Positions 1 through 5,609 of a stretch of DNA of 7,588 bases are shown in pieces; position 1 is the stretch's first letter, and each line of letters begins with the position of its first letter. The position numbers and the translations under genes are program-made. The DNA comes from Flavobacteriales bacterium. Its GTDB lineage: Bacteria > Bacteroidota > Bacteroidia > Flavobacteriales > Flavobacteriaceae. Below the pieces are notes generated by a model. It searched no databases. It was not told where the DNA came from and was given only the letters and a program-made list of their open reading frames with translations. Location: contig JALVDN010000346.1 of assembly GCA_027008965.1 (NCBI GenBank), forward strand, positions 1 to 7,588. The letters are read 5' to 3'.

Positions 1-40
1 TTGTAAGGCAGGTGCTCTGAACCAGCTGAGCTAATCGCCC
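1..40 (-). tRNA. tRNA-Val(UAC), 5' half, cut by the window edge
   Basis: Read on the minus strand from position 40 down, the sequence folds as the first 38 canonical tRNA positions (40 bases with two D-loop insertions). It shows acceptor strand GGGCGAT, linker TA, D-stem GCTC with its partner GAGC, and a D-loop containing the GG pair. These are followed by A26, anticodon-stem strand CCTGC and the 7-base loop CTTACAA. The anticodon is TAC, which reads the valine codon GTA. The 3' anticodon strand, T-arm and acceptor end lie left of the window, so pairing of the acceptor stem cannot be checked. Other tRNA genes may follow it in the same transcript, but this cannot be seen. Confidence 0.93.
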
Positions 41-93
41 TTTTGAAATTATTACTTTTTGTAAAGTGAACTAATTCTTACGTTTTGCGATTG

Positions 94-125
94 CAAATAT
101 AAGATAAGAATTTAAAACGTGCAAA
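94..125 (-). promoter_or_regulatory. Bacteroidota-type promoter for the tRNA-Val transcript
   Basis: On the minus strand there is a TTTG element (plus positions 122-125), a 20-base spacer, and TATATTTG (plus positions 94-101). This matches the known Bacteroidota primary sigma consensus of a -33 TTTG and a -7 TAnnTTTG, with both elements perfect and the spacing right. Transcription would start near position 88-90, leaving about 50 bases of 5' leader for RNase P to remove before the tRNA begins at position 40. It is the only promoter in the window with both halves intact. Confidence 0.75.
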
Positions 126-301
126 TCGGTATTTTTGAAAGTAAAACCCTTCAAATTATGTTAAATTAATTTAAAAAAAGAGATTTACTAGTAGAAAAAA
201 ATTTTGTATGACTTTGAATTTGTAGAAATGATATAACACAAAATAAAATTACATTTTAAAAAAATTTTCTTTTATTGCACTATATTTTAATACGGTTACA
301 T

Positions 302-757
302 ATGAAAAAAATTACTCTTGTTTTGATTTTCCATTTGATTTTGTTTTCAAGCTGTGGTTCTAACAAAAAAGCATCAATCAATAAAGAAGCTCAAGTAAAA
401 GCTAAATTAGAGCAGATATATAAAAAATATAAGGGGACCAAATATCGTTATGGCGGAACTACTTCCCGGGGATTTGACTGTTCGGGTTTTGTTCAACGGG
501 TATACAAAGAAGCATTTAATATTGATTTGCCACGTTCCACCAGGGATATGATGAAACTTGGAAAGAAAATAAATAAAAATGAATTGAAACCGGGAGATTT
601 GGTGTTCTTTCATCCAACCCGTAAATATTATCATGTGGGCATTTATTTGGGTAATGGTGTTTTTATACACGCTTCCACTTCAAGGGGTGTTATAAAGTCC
701 GATTTGTCATTAAACTACTGGAAAAAATCCTATATCAAGGGGAGAAGGATTTTATAA
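302..757 (+). CDS. NlpC/P60 (C40) family lipoprotein, MepS/Spr-like peptidoglycan endopeptidase
   Basis: A 151-residue cell-wall hydrolase, probably cutting peptide bonds in peptidoglycan stems or crosslinks in the periplasm. Residues 1-17 form a lipoprotein signal (two lysines, hydrophobic core) ending in LFSSC, with Cys18 as the likely lipidated residue. The NlpC/P60 domain covers about residues 36-150. Its triad is visible: Cys60 in DCSGF, His111 in HVGIYLG and His123 in FIHAS. The 51- and 12-residue spacings equal those I recall for E. coli Spr/MepS (Cys68, His119, His131). An ATG 27 bases upstream in the same frame (275) would add nine residues before the signal peptide, so 302 is preferred. 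There is no SD sequence. Only weak -7 candidates lie upstream (TATATTTT at 281-288, TGACTTTG at 209-216). It appears to be transcribed alone. The family is certain; the exact bond cleaved is inferred. Confidence 0.93.
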   Translation: MKKITLVLIFHLILFSSCGSNKKASINKEAQVKAKLEQIYKKYKGTKYRYGGTTSRGFDCSGFVQRVYKEAFNIDLPRSTRDMMKLGKKINKNELKPGDLVFFHPTRKYYHVGIYLGNGVFIHASTSRGVIKSDLSLNYWKKSYIKGRRIL

Positions 758-793
758 TCCGTTTTTCCTTATCATCAATCTTCTTGTTTTGAA

Positions 794-811
794 TTTCGCC
801 GACGGGCGGAG
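794..811. repeat. Small GC-rich palindrome in AT-rich intergenic DNA
   Basis: CGCC (797-800) pairs with GGCG (805-808) around the loop GACG, extended by T-G and T-A pairs on the outside. It stands out in composition from its surroundings. It sits 36 bases after the NlpC/P60 stop and lacks a following T-run on the plus strand, so it is not a standard terminator for that gene. It resembles the short GC palindromes scattered between genes in many Bacteroidota, but that resemblance is from memory. It may be part of the same unit as the inverted-repeat element that starts five bases later. Confidence 0.4.
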
Positions 812-815
812 AAAA

Positions 816-884
816 AAGGTGCGAGTGACTTCTACGCCTCGGTATCGCTTTGTGCGTACCAGTGGTATCCAAATCTCGCACCTT
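816..884. repeat. Structured inverted-repeat element, possible dispersed repeat or small RNA
   Basis: The ends are a perfect 10-bp inverted repeat: AAGGTGCGAG (816-825) and CTCGCACCTT (875-884). Inside is a second hairpin: GGTA (841-844) and CGC (846-848) pair with GCG (854-856) and TACC (857-860), with one bulged T and loop TTTGT. TACC at 857-860 can instead pair with GGTA at 864-867, so two inner folds exclude each other. GGTATC occurs twice (841-846, 864-869). The composition is richer in GC than the flanks, and no sensible open reading frame fits. On the minus strand the outer stem is followed by six T residues, so it could also stop minus-strand transcription. I cannot assign it to a known RNA family. 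A multicopy intergenic repeat, a small RNA and a long-loop terminator all remain possible. Confidence 0.5.
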
Positions 885-1012
885 CTTCCCTTTTTGATGC
901 GGATAATAACAAAGCTATAAAATATTTCATGCTACAAACATACGAGCACGCCAAAAGGCTCCCTGATTCTAATCATTATCCAAAAAAACTTATCCGGATT
1001 GAAAAAATAATG

Positions 1013-1020
1013 TATATTTG
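1013..1020 (+). promoter_or_regulatory. Promoter -7 element of rpsU
   Basis: TATATTTG is a perfect match to the Bacteroidota -7 consensus TAnnTTTG. No clear TTTG lies about 20 bases upstream; the closest TTG (999-1001) is only 11 bases away, so the -33 half is weak. The element ends 20 bases before the rpsU start codon. Transcription would therefore begin near 1024-1027 and leave a leader of only about 15 bases. Confidence 0.6.
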
Positions 1021-1025
1021 CACTC

Positions 1026-1034
1026 AAAAGAGAG
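1026..1034 (+). promoter_or_regulatory. Purine-rich, SD-like leader of rpsU
   Basis: AAAAGAGAG lies six bases before the rpsU ATG, at normal Shine-Dalgarno spacing. It is an imperfect match to AAAGGAG. Most other genes in this window have nothing comparable, as is usual in Bacteroidota, where the anti-SD end of 16S rRNA is sequestered by a pocket that includes bS21 itself. The tract fills most of the predicted leader, so it may matter for translation of rpsU. Confidence 0.4.
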
Positions 1035-1040
1035 ATAATT

Positions 1041-1232
1041 ATGTTGATTATTCCTGTAAAAGAAGGCGAAAGCATTGACAGAGCTTTGAAGCGATTCAAA
1101 CGTAAGTTTGACAAAACCAAGATGATGCGTGAAATTCGCGAACGGATGCATTACACTAAACCTTCTGTGAAGAGAAGGCAGCAATTATTGCGTGCACGTT
1201 ATCGTGAATTGAAACGCCAAATGGAAGAATAA
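1041..1232 (+). CDS. rpsU: Small ribosomal subunit protein bS21
   Basis: A complete 63-residue protein with the typical bS21 layout. A short N-terminal strand with the PVKEGESIDRALKRFKRK pattern is followed by a basic helical region ending in RYRELKRQMEE. It is rich in Lys and Arg (for example KFDKTKMMREIRERMHY), as expected for a protein that binds 16S rRNA on the 30S platform next to the anti-SD region. The length is typical of Bacteroidota. The start is well fixed by the TATATTTG promoter just upstream and by the SD-like purines. The gene is a single-gene unit, closed by a hairpin terminator 24 bases after its stop. In Flavobacterium, bS21 is reported to help hide the anti-SD and to influence its own synthesis. 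Whether that holds here is inference. Confidence 0.96.
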   Translation: MLIIPVKEGESIDRALKRFKRKFDKTKMMREIRERMHYTKPSVKRRQQLLRARYRELKRQMEE

Positions 1233-1233
1233 T

Positions 1234-1258
1234 TTCAGTTTGTAATTAAAAAACTGAA
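1234..1258 (+). other. AT-rich hairpin just ahead of the rpsU terminator
   Basis: TTCAGTTT (1234-1241) and AAACTGAA (1251-1258) form a perfect 8-bp inverted repeat with a 9-base loop, starting one base after the rpsU stop codon. Its last bases (AA, 1257-1258) are also the outer bases of the terminator stem, so the two stems compete only at their edge. It may protect the 3' end of the short rpsU messenger or help the terminator to fold. Confidence 0.5.
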
Positions 1259-1280
1259 GCCCGCTTTGAGCGGGTTTTTT
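1257..1280. terminator. Rho-independent terminator of rpsU, probably working in both directions
   Basis: CCCGC (1260-1264), loop TTTGA and GCGGG (1270-1274) are followed by six T residues, with G-T and A-T pairs extending the stem outward. On the minus strand the same stem is followed five bases later by a T-run (TTCAG, then TTTTTT), so it can also stop the convergent thioredoxin-family gene. That gene's stop codon (1279-1281) overlaps the right flank of the structure. Confidence 0.85.
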
Positions 1281-2388
1281 ATTTTTTTATTTTATAGAAT
1301 TCCCAAGTTTTGTAGATAGATTGAACTTGAAAATCAAGTTCATGGATGAGAAATTTCAAGGTTTCCTCGGTGTTGTTGATTTGAATGTTCCAATCATATT
1401 TTGAGGAGTTTTGACCTTGATAAATAAAAATTTGACGGGTGAATTGCGTTAGGAAACGGGCCATTTCTGACGGTGTGGCATTATCTATAATCAAAAAGGA
1501 ATCATCGGCAAAAGCCAATGCTTCGTTGTTTTCTGAATAATTGTATATTTGAGCATTCAGCCAATTTTCTGTATTTTTTTCGACAAGTTCGAAGATTTTA
1601 AACTCTTTTTTATGTATTGAGATTTTGTAACCTTGGTTTTTAAAAAAAGCAAGAATCATTTGGCTGTCGGGTTTTTTGTCAAAAATGATTTCCCAGTAAA
1701 TTTCGTCTTCAGTTTCAATTTGAAAGGGATAGACTTGGAGGGCTTTTGAAAGGATTTCTTGCGTGGATCCTGAACATTTGACTTTTTCGTTATCTTGATG
1801 ACAATTAAAAATCACCGGTTCTCTGTATTTTTTAAATCGAATTGTTTGACCTTGTATTTCAGTGTTTTGAAAGCCGGATGAGCGAAATTTTTGTTCCTTT
1901 ATTATTTTAATTCTTTCGGAATTTCCGGTTTTATTTCCGTATTGTTTGAGTAATTTATACAATATACTTTTATTTAATGATGAAGGACTTCCTTGCCAAA
2001 TGATTTCTCCCGAAGGTCCCAAAATCACGGATTGTGGAATACTATTGACATGGAAATAGGAGTGGGTTTCACCTTTATAATCGATTGCAGAATAGAAATG
2101 AAGATTTTTTTTCTTCATAAATCCTGCTACTTTAGTTTGGGGCTCTTGTGAAATAAAAATAAATAGTATTTCATCTTCAAATTGTTTTGCCAATCCTTGT
2201 GTGTGGGGGATTGAACTGATACACGGGGCACACCAAGTGGCCCAAAAATCTATATATATCAGTGGTTTAGTGTATGCGGTTTCAGGAGGTTGAACTACCC
2301 ATTCAGAAATTTGAATTTGTGCTTTAGAGGTGAGAAATGTTAAGAAAAACATAATAACTGCAAAAAAATTTTTGGTTGTTAAATTCAC
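1279..2388 (-). CDS. Secreted thioredoxin-fold (TlpA/ResA-like) protein with a two-copy DUF3738-like C-terminus
   Basis: A 369-residue exported protein. Residues 1-23 form a Sec signal ending SKA. The GTG start at 2388 gives the signal its Lys6; the next in-frame Met (residue 13) would remove all positive charge, and a stop codon lies 30 bases upstream of the GTG. Residues about 25-150 form a TlpA-like thioredoxin domain with WCAPC (active cysteines 53 and 56) and the cis-proline at Ile117-Pro118. It probably acts as a periplasmic thiol reductant or oxidoreductase; its partners are unknown. Residues about 205-369 hold two similar segments (214-271 and 310-369), each with a Tyr/Trp strand, a helix, then a strand pair ending in a Phe/Tyr-Lys-Ile stretch. 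The second recalls the end of DUF3738 (soil-associated TIGR03435 family), which also occurs fused to thioredoxin domains. The thioredoxin call is firm; the C-terminal call is tentative. Confidence 0.85.
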   Translation of the reverse strand: MNLTTKNFFAVIMFFLTFLTSKAQIQISEWVVQPPETAYTKPLIYIDFWATWCAPCISSIPHTQGLAKQFEDEILFIFISQEPQTKVAGFMKKKNLHFYSAIDYKGETHSYFHVNSIPQSVILGPSGEIIWQGSPSSLNKSILYKLLKQYGNKTGNSERIKIIKEQKFRSSGFQNTEIQGQTIRFKKYREPVIFNCHQDNEKVKCSGSTQEILSKALQVYPFQIETEDEIYWEIIFDKKPDSQMILAFFKNQGYKISIHKKEFKIFELVEKNTENWLNAQIYNYSENNEALAFADDSFLIIDNATPSEMARFLTQFTRQIFIYQGQNSSKYDWNIQINNTEETLKFLIHELDFQVQSIYKTWEFYKIKK

Positions 2389-2405
2389 TTTTTTTATTTT
2401 AGCTA

Positions 2406-2432
2406 CAAATTTAAATCAAATATTTTACCAAA
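2406..2432 (-). promoter_or_regulatory. Probable promoter of the thioredoxin-family gene
   Basis: On the minus strand TAAATTTG (plus positions 2406-2413) matches TAnnTTTG, and TTTG (plus positions 2429-2432) lies 15 bases upstream, somewhat short of the usual spacing of about 20. The -7 element ends 17 bases before the GTG start, giving a very short leader like that of rpsU. The divergent OmpA-family gene starts at 2445, so both promoters must be packed into, or overlap, this 56-base gap. I see no good -7 element for the plus-strand gene (best is TATTTTAC at 2421-2428). Confidence 0.45.
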
Positions 2433-2444
2433 ATTGAAATCGTT

Positions 2445-3578
2445 ATGAAAAGAATCCTTACTCTATTGTTTGTAAGCATTGGTTTATTGATGCTTCAAGC
2501 ACAAAACGAAGGTCAAGTACAAACCGGTTCGGATGGTTTACCAGCTAATCCCGAACCCGGGAAATGTTATGTGAAATGTACAACTCCCGATGAGTTTAAA
2601 GTAGTTACGGAAAAAGTGATGGTGCGTCCTGCTTACAAAGTGCTCAAATACATTCCGGCCACTTACAAGACCGTTACGGAAAAAGTGATGGTGAAAGAAC
2701 CTACAAAAAAGTTTATCTATCATCCGGCCGTATATAAAACAGTTGAAGTTCCTTATGTTAAAAAGGAAGCCTCTAAAAAATATAAAATCATTCCGGCTCA
2801 ATTTGGAAAAAGCTCTGTTGATGTGGAAGTTTTCCCCAAGACTGCAGGATGGGAATATACTTCTTATACAGAATGTACTTCTCCCGATCCGGAAGATTGT
2901 AAAACACTTTGTTATGTTGAAAAGCCTGCTGTTTATAAAACCGTGCCTGTAAAAACGCTTGCTTCCGACGCAAGAGCAGAAGAAATTCCCATTCCCGAAC
3001 AAAAGGCTACTTATAAGAAACAAGTTATTGAAAAGCAAGCTTGGGTGGAGGAAGTTGAAATTCCTGCGGTTTATGCTACCATTAAAAGGGTAGTAGTGGA
3101 TCAACCTGCTAAAGTGGTTGAAGAAACTATTCCTGCCGAATATGTAGAAGTTGAAAAGAAAGTACTTGTTAAAAAAGGTGGTTTGACGGTATGGAAAGAA
3201 ATAGATTGTGGTTTGGTGAAACCCAACAAACTCAATATTCTTTGGCCTTTAAACAGTGCCAAACTCACTGCTCGTGCCAAATCTGAAATAGACAGAGTAT
3301 TGCTTCCGCTTTTGAAAAATAATCCGGGTATTAAAATTGAATTGGCTTCACATACCGATTCAAGAGGTTCCAAAGCATACAACAAAGCTCTTTCACAAAG
3401 AAGAGCCGATGCTATCAAAAATTATTTGGTTTCAAAAGGAATCTCTCCTGACAGAATTATTTCAAAAGGATATGGAGAAGAAAGATTGGTTAACAATTGT
3501 GCAGACGGAGTCCCTTGTTCGGAAGCACAACATCAACAAAACCGTAGAACAGAATATCGTGTTATCAATGCCGATTAA
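2445..3578 (+). CDS. OmpA-family outer-membrane/peptidoglycan-linking protein with tandem 23-residue repeats
   Basis: A complete 377-residue protein. Residues 1-19 are a Sec signal (cut near LQA). Residues about 40-245 are a Lys/Val/Glu/Tyr-rich region with recurring PAxYKT units and cysteine motifs CYVKC (41-45) and CKTLC (152-156). Residues about 262-376 form an OmpA C-terminal domain, which binds peptidoglycan. Asp305 in HTDSRG and Arg320 in LSQRRA have the 15-residue spacing of the diaminopimelate-binding pair known in A. baumannii OmpA (Asp271, Arg286). Cys352 and Cys358 could form the disulfide common in this domain. There is no N-terminal beta-barrel of E. coli OmpA type, so this is not a porin. 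The repeat region probably spans or lines the periplasm or the outer-membrane face. The gene is divergent from the thioredoxin-family gene and has its own strong terminator. The OmpA domain is certain; the function of the repeats is unknown. Confidence 0.92.
   Translation: MKRILTLLFVSIGLLMLQAQNEGQVQTGSDGLPANPEPGKCYVKCTTPDEFKVVTEKVMVRPAYKVLKYIPATYKTVTEKVMVKEPTKKFIYHPAVYKTVEVPYVKKEASKKYKIIPAQFGKSSVDVEVFPKTAGWEYTSYTECTSPDPEDCKTLCYVEKPAVYKTVPVKTLASDARAEEIPIPEQKATYKKQVIEKQAWVEEVEIPAVYATIKRVVVDQPAKVVEETIPAEYVEVEKKVLVKKGGLTVWKEIDCGLVKPNKLNILWPLNSAKLTARAKSEIDRVLLPLLKNNPGIKIELASHTDSRGSKAYNKALSQRRADAIKNYLVSKGISPDRIISKGYGEERLVNNCADGVPCSEAQHQQNRRTEYRVINAD
2604..2810 (+). repeat. Three tandem 69-bp (23-codon) repeats inside the OmpA-family gene
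   Basis: Residues 54-76, 77-99 and 100-122 align end to end with no gaps. The first two begin VTEKVMV and end in P-A-[TV]-Y-K-T; the third is more divergent (VEVPYVK to PAQFGK). At the DNA level copies one and two share an exact 21-base stretch (2604-2624 and 2673-2693), 69 bases apart. Related but looser units occur further on (residues 193-212 and 213-235), so the region appears to have grown by duplication. Confidence 0.85.
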
Positions 3579-3600
3579 TTCTATTCAATCTTCCAATATC

Positions 3601-3629
3601 AAAACCGCCCGGAATGGGGCGGTTTTTTT
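3601..3629 (+). terminator. Rho-independent terminator of the OmpA-family gene
   Basis: AAAACCGCCC (3601-3610), loop GGAATG and GGGCGG (3617-3622) followed by seven T residues form a strong hairpin with a T-tail, 22 bases after the stop codon. The A residues before the stem pair with the T-tail, so it may act on both strands. It isolates the parE promoter from upstream transcription. Confidence 0.93.
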
Positions 3630-3671
3630 ATTTAATTCCCTTAAAAATATACTGCTTTCACCAGAAAATAA

Positions 3672-3679
3672 TATATTTG
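3672..3679 (+). promoter_or_regulatory. Promoter -7 element of the parE-parC operon
   Basis: TATATTTG, a perfect TAnnTTTG, sits 39 bases before the parE start and 42 bases after the preceding terminator T-tail. No TTTG is seen at the expected distance upstream. The predicted leader is about 33 bases and lacks an SD sequence. Confidence 0.6.
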
Positions 3680-3718
3680 TAAAGTTATCAATATAAGTGA
3701 GAATTTTTAGATGCATAC

Positions 3719-5587
3719 ATGAGCAATAAACAGGTTCAATATACAGAAGAACATATCAAATCATTAGATTGGCGGGAACACATCCGGATGCGTCCGGGGA
3801 TGTATATCGGAAAGCTTGGAGACGGTAGCTCGCCCGATGACGGAATCTATATCCTCACTAAAGAAGTGATAGACAATTCCATCGATGAATTTGTAATGGG
3901 TGCAGGAAAAAAAATCAAAGTCCATTTGGAAGATGGAAAAATGAGTGTGAGAGACTTTGGACGAGGCATTCCTTTGGGGAAATTGGTAGATGTGGTTTCC
4001 AAAATGAATACGGGAGGAAAGTATGATTCTCGGGCGTTCAAAAAAACAGTGGGATTAAACGGCGTGGGAACCAAAGCCGTTAATGCATTGTCTTCTTACT
4101 TCAAAGTGCAAGCATGGAGAGACGGAAAAACCAAATATGCCATTTTCAAAAGAGGTGAACTTGTTGAGGAATCGGAAATTTTTGAAGATAACCAACGCAA
4201 TGGAACGCTTGTGGAATTCATCCCTGATGAAGAAATCTTTCCGCATTATAAATTCAGAACTGAATATTTAGAGAAGCAATTTAAGAATTATGTGTATTTA
4301 AATCCGGGATTGAGCATCATTTTTAATGGTGTCAAATTCTATTCCGAAGAAGGATTAAAGGATCTTTTATCCGAACATATCGTGGAAAAAGACCGGCTAT
4401 ATCCTATAATTCATTTGCGTGGTGACGATATTGAAATAGCTCTTACACATAGCAAAACTCAATACAGTGAAGTTTATTACTCGTTTGTTAACGGTCAATA
4501 TACTTCGCAAGGCGGAACACATCAAGCCGCCTTTCGTGAAGCCATTGTCAAAACCTTGCGGGAATTCTACGGGAAAAATTATGATGCAAGCGACATCAGA
4601 AAATCCATCGTAGGAGCCATCAGTATCAAAGTGATTGAACCGGTTTTTGAATCACAAACCAAAACCAAACTCGGCTCTACCGAAATGGGTGGTGGTCTTC
4701 CTACTGTTCGCACTTATGTGAATGATTTTGTAAAACGTGAGTTAGATAATTATCTACACAAACATCCTGAAACAGCCGAAGCCATTCAGCGGAAAATAAT
4801 TGAATCGGAGAAAGAGCGAAAAGAACTGGCCGGTATCCGTAAATTGGCCAAAGAGCGTGCCAAAAAAGTAAAACTCCACAACAAAAAACTCCGGGATTGT
4901 CGGGTACATCTTAATGATATGAAAAAAGAGCGGCGGTTGGAATCATCGCTTTTCATCACCGAAGGTGATTCGGCTAGTGGATCCATCACCAAAGCACGCG
5001 ATGTGGAAACTCAAGCTGTTTTCAGCTTGCGTGGAAAGCCGCTCAACTCATACGGAATGAGCAAAAAGGTGGTTTATGAAAATGAAGAATTCAACCTTTT
5101 GCAAGCCGCTCTAAATATAGAAGACGGCTTGGAAAATCTCCGTTATAATCAAATCATTATTGCAACCGATGCAGATGTAGATGGAATGCATATCCGTTTA
5201 CTTCTGCTCACATTCTTTCTCCAATTTTTTCCTGAACTCGTGCGAAACGGCCACGTATATATCTTGGAAACACCACTATTCCGGGTGAGAAACAAACAAA
5301 AAACCATCTATTGCTATAGTGAAGAAGAAAAACAAAAAGCCATTCAGGAACTTAGTAAGGGAAATAATAAACCTGAAATTACCCGTTTTAAAGGGCTTGG
5401 AGAAATTTCACCAGATGAGTTTAAAAATTTCATTCGAAAAGACATCCGTCTAGAACCTGTTATATTGGACAACGAAAAAAGTATTGAAGAAATTTTATCT
5501 TTTTATATGGGCAAAAATACCCCTGACAGACAAAGATTCATCATTGATAATTTAAAAGTGGAACTGGATTTGGTAGAAGAAAACTAA
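3719..5587 (+). CDS. parE: DNA topoisomerase IV subunit B (ParE)
   Basis: A complete 622-residue ATPase subunit of topoisomerase IV, which unlinks daughter chromosomes with ParC. The GHKL ATPase domain comes first: catalytic Glu49 and Asn53 in EVIDNSIDE, Asp79 in DFGRGIP, and the ATP-lid motif GLNGVGTKAVNALS (112-125). The transducer carries the QTK loop, QTKTKL at 313-318. The TOPRIM region has EGDSASG with Glu415, DADVDG with metal-binding Asp484 and Asp486, and FKGLGE (557-562). Motif order and spacing are complete, so the protein should be active. The length and lack of an insert fit ParE or a short GyrB. ParE is chosen because a ParC-type subunit follows 22 bases downstream, and because of the Bacteroidota-typical start SLDWREHIRMRPGMYIGKLG. 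The ATG at 3719 is the only well-placed start; the ATG at 3711 is out of frame. Confidence 0.94.
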   Translation: MSNKQVQYTEEHIKSLDWREHIRMRPGMYIGKLGDGSSPDDGIYILTKEVIDNSIDEFVMGAGKKIKVHLEDGKMSVRDFGRGIPLGKLVDVVSKMNTGGKYDSRAFKKTVGLNGVGTKAVNALSSYFKVQAWRDGKTKYAIFKRGELVEESEIFEDNQRNGTLVEFIPDEEIFPHYKFRTEYLEKQFKNYVYLNPGLSIIFNGVKFYSEEGLKDLLSEHIVEKDRLYPIIHLRGDDIEIALTHSKTQYSEVYYSFVNGQYTSQGGTHQAAFREAIVKTLREFYGKNYDASDIRKSIVGAISIKVIEPVFESQTKTKLGSTEMGGGLPTVRTYVNDFVKRELDNYLHKHPETAEAIQRKIIESEKERKELAGIRKLAKERAKKVKLHNKKLRDCRVHLNDMKKERRLESSLFITEGDSASGSITKARDVETQAVFSLRGKPLNSYGMSKKVVYENEEFNLLQAALNIEDGLENLRYNQIIIATDADVDGMHIRLLLLTFFLQFFPELVRNGHVYILETPLFRVRNKQKTIYCYSEEEKQKAIQELSKGNNKPEITRFKGLGEISPDEFKNFIRKDIRLEPVILDNEKSIEEILSFYMGKNTPDRQRFIIDNLKVELDLVEEN

Positions 5588-5609
5588 AAGAAGAATTTCA
5601 AGAAGAAAG

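Noticed and set aside
1..40. tRNA gene as integration site of a genomic island
   Set aside because: No integrase gene, no repeat of the tRNA 3' end and no foreign-looking gene block is visible; the 3' half of the tRNA is also outside the window.
275..301. Upstream ATG that would lengthen the NlpC/P60 protein by nine residues
   Set aside because: The extension (MHYILIRLH) would come before a complete lipoprotein signal that starts with Met-Lys-Lys at 302, and weak -7 candidates overlap or sit close to it. The shorter start gives a normal signal peptide.
816..884. Integron attC site or CRISPR repeat
   Set aside because: The attC core sequences (GTTRRRY and its partner) are absent, there is no integrase or cassette, and there is only a single inverted repeat with no spacer-repeat array.
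932..1184. Two short minus-strand frames opposite rpsU and its promoter
   Set aside because: They overlap the clear bS21 gene and its -7 element, show no family features, and have no promoter of their own.
2538..3104. 188-codon open frame on the minus strand opposite the OmpA repeat region
   Set aside because: Its Phe/His/Arg/Asn-rich translation is what antisense to Lys/Glu/Val repeats produces. It has no recognisable domain or signal and lies wholly inside a well-supported gene.
3337..3696. 119-codon plus-strand frame overlapping the end of the OmpA gene
   Set aside because: It is out of frame with the conserved OmpA domain, reads through the strong terminator at 3601-3629, and has no recognisable motif.
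3719..5587. GyrB instead of ParE
   Set aside because: The motifs alone fit both, but the next gene in the same operon is a ParC-type subunit without a visible GyrA-box, and Bacteroidota usually pair parE with parC, not gyrB with gyrA.
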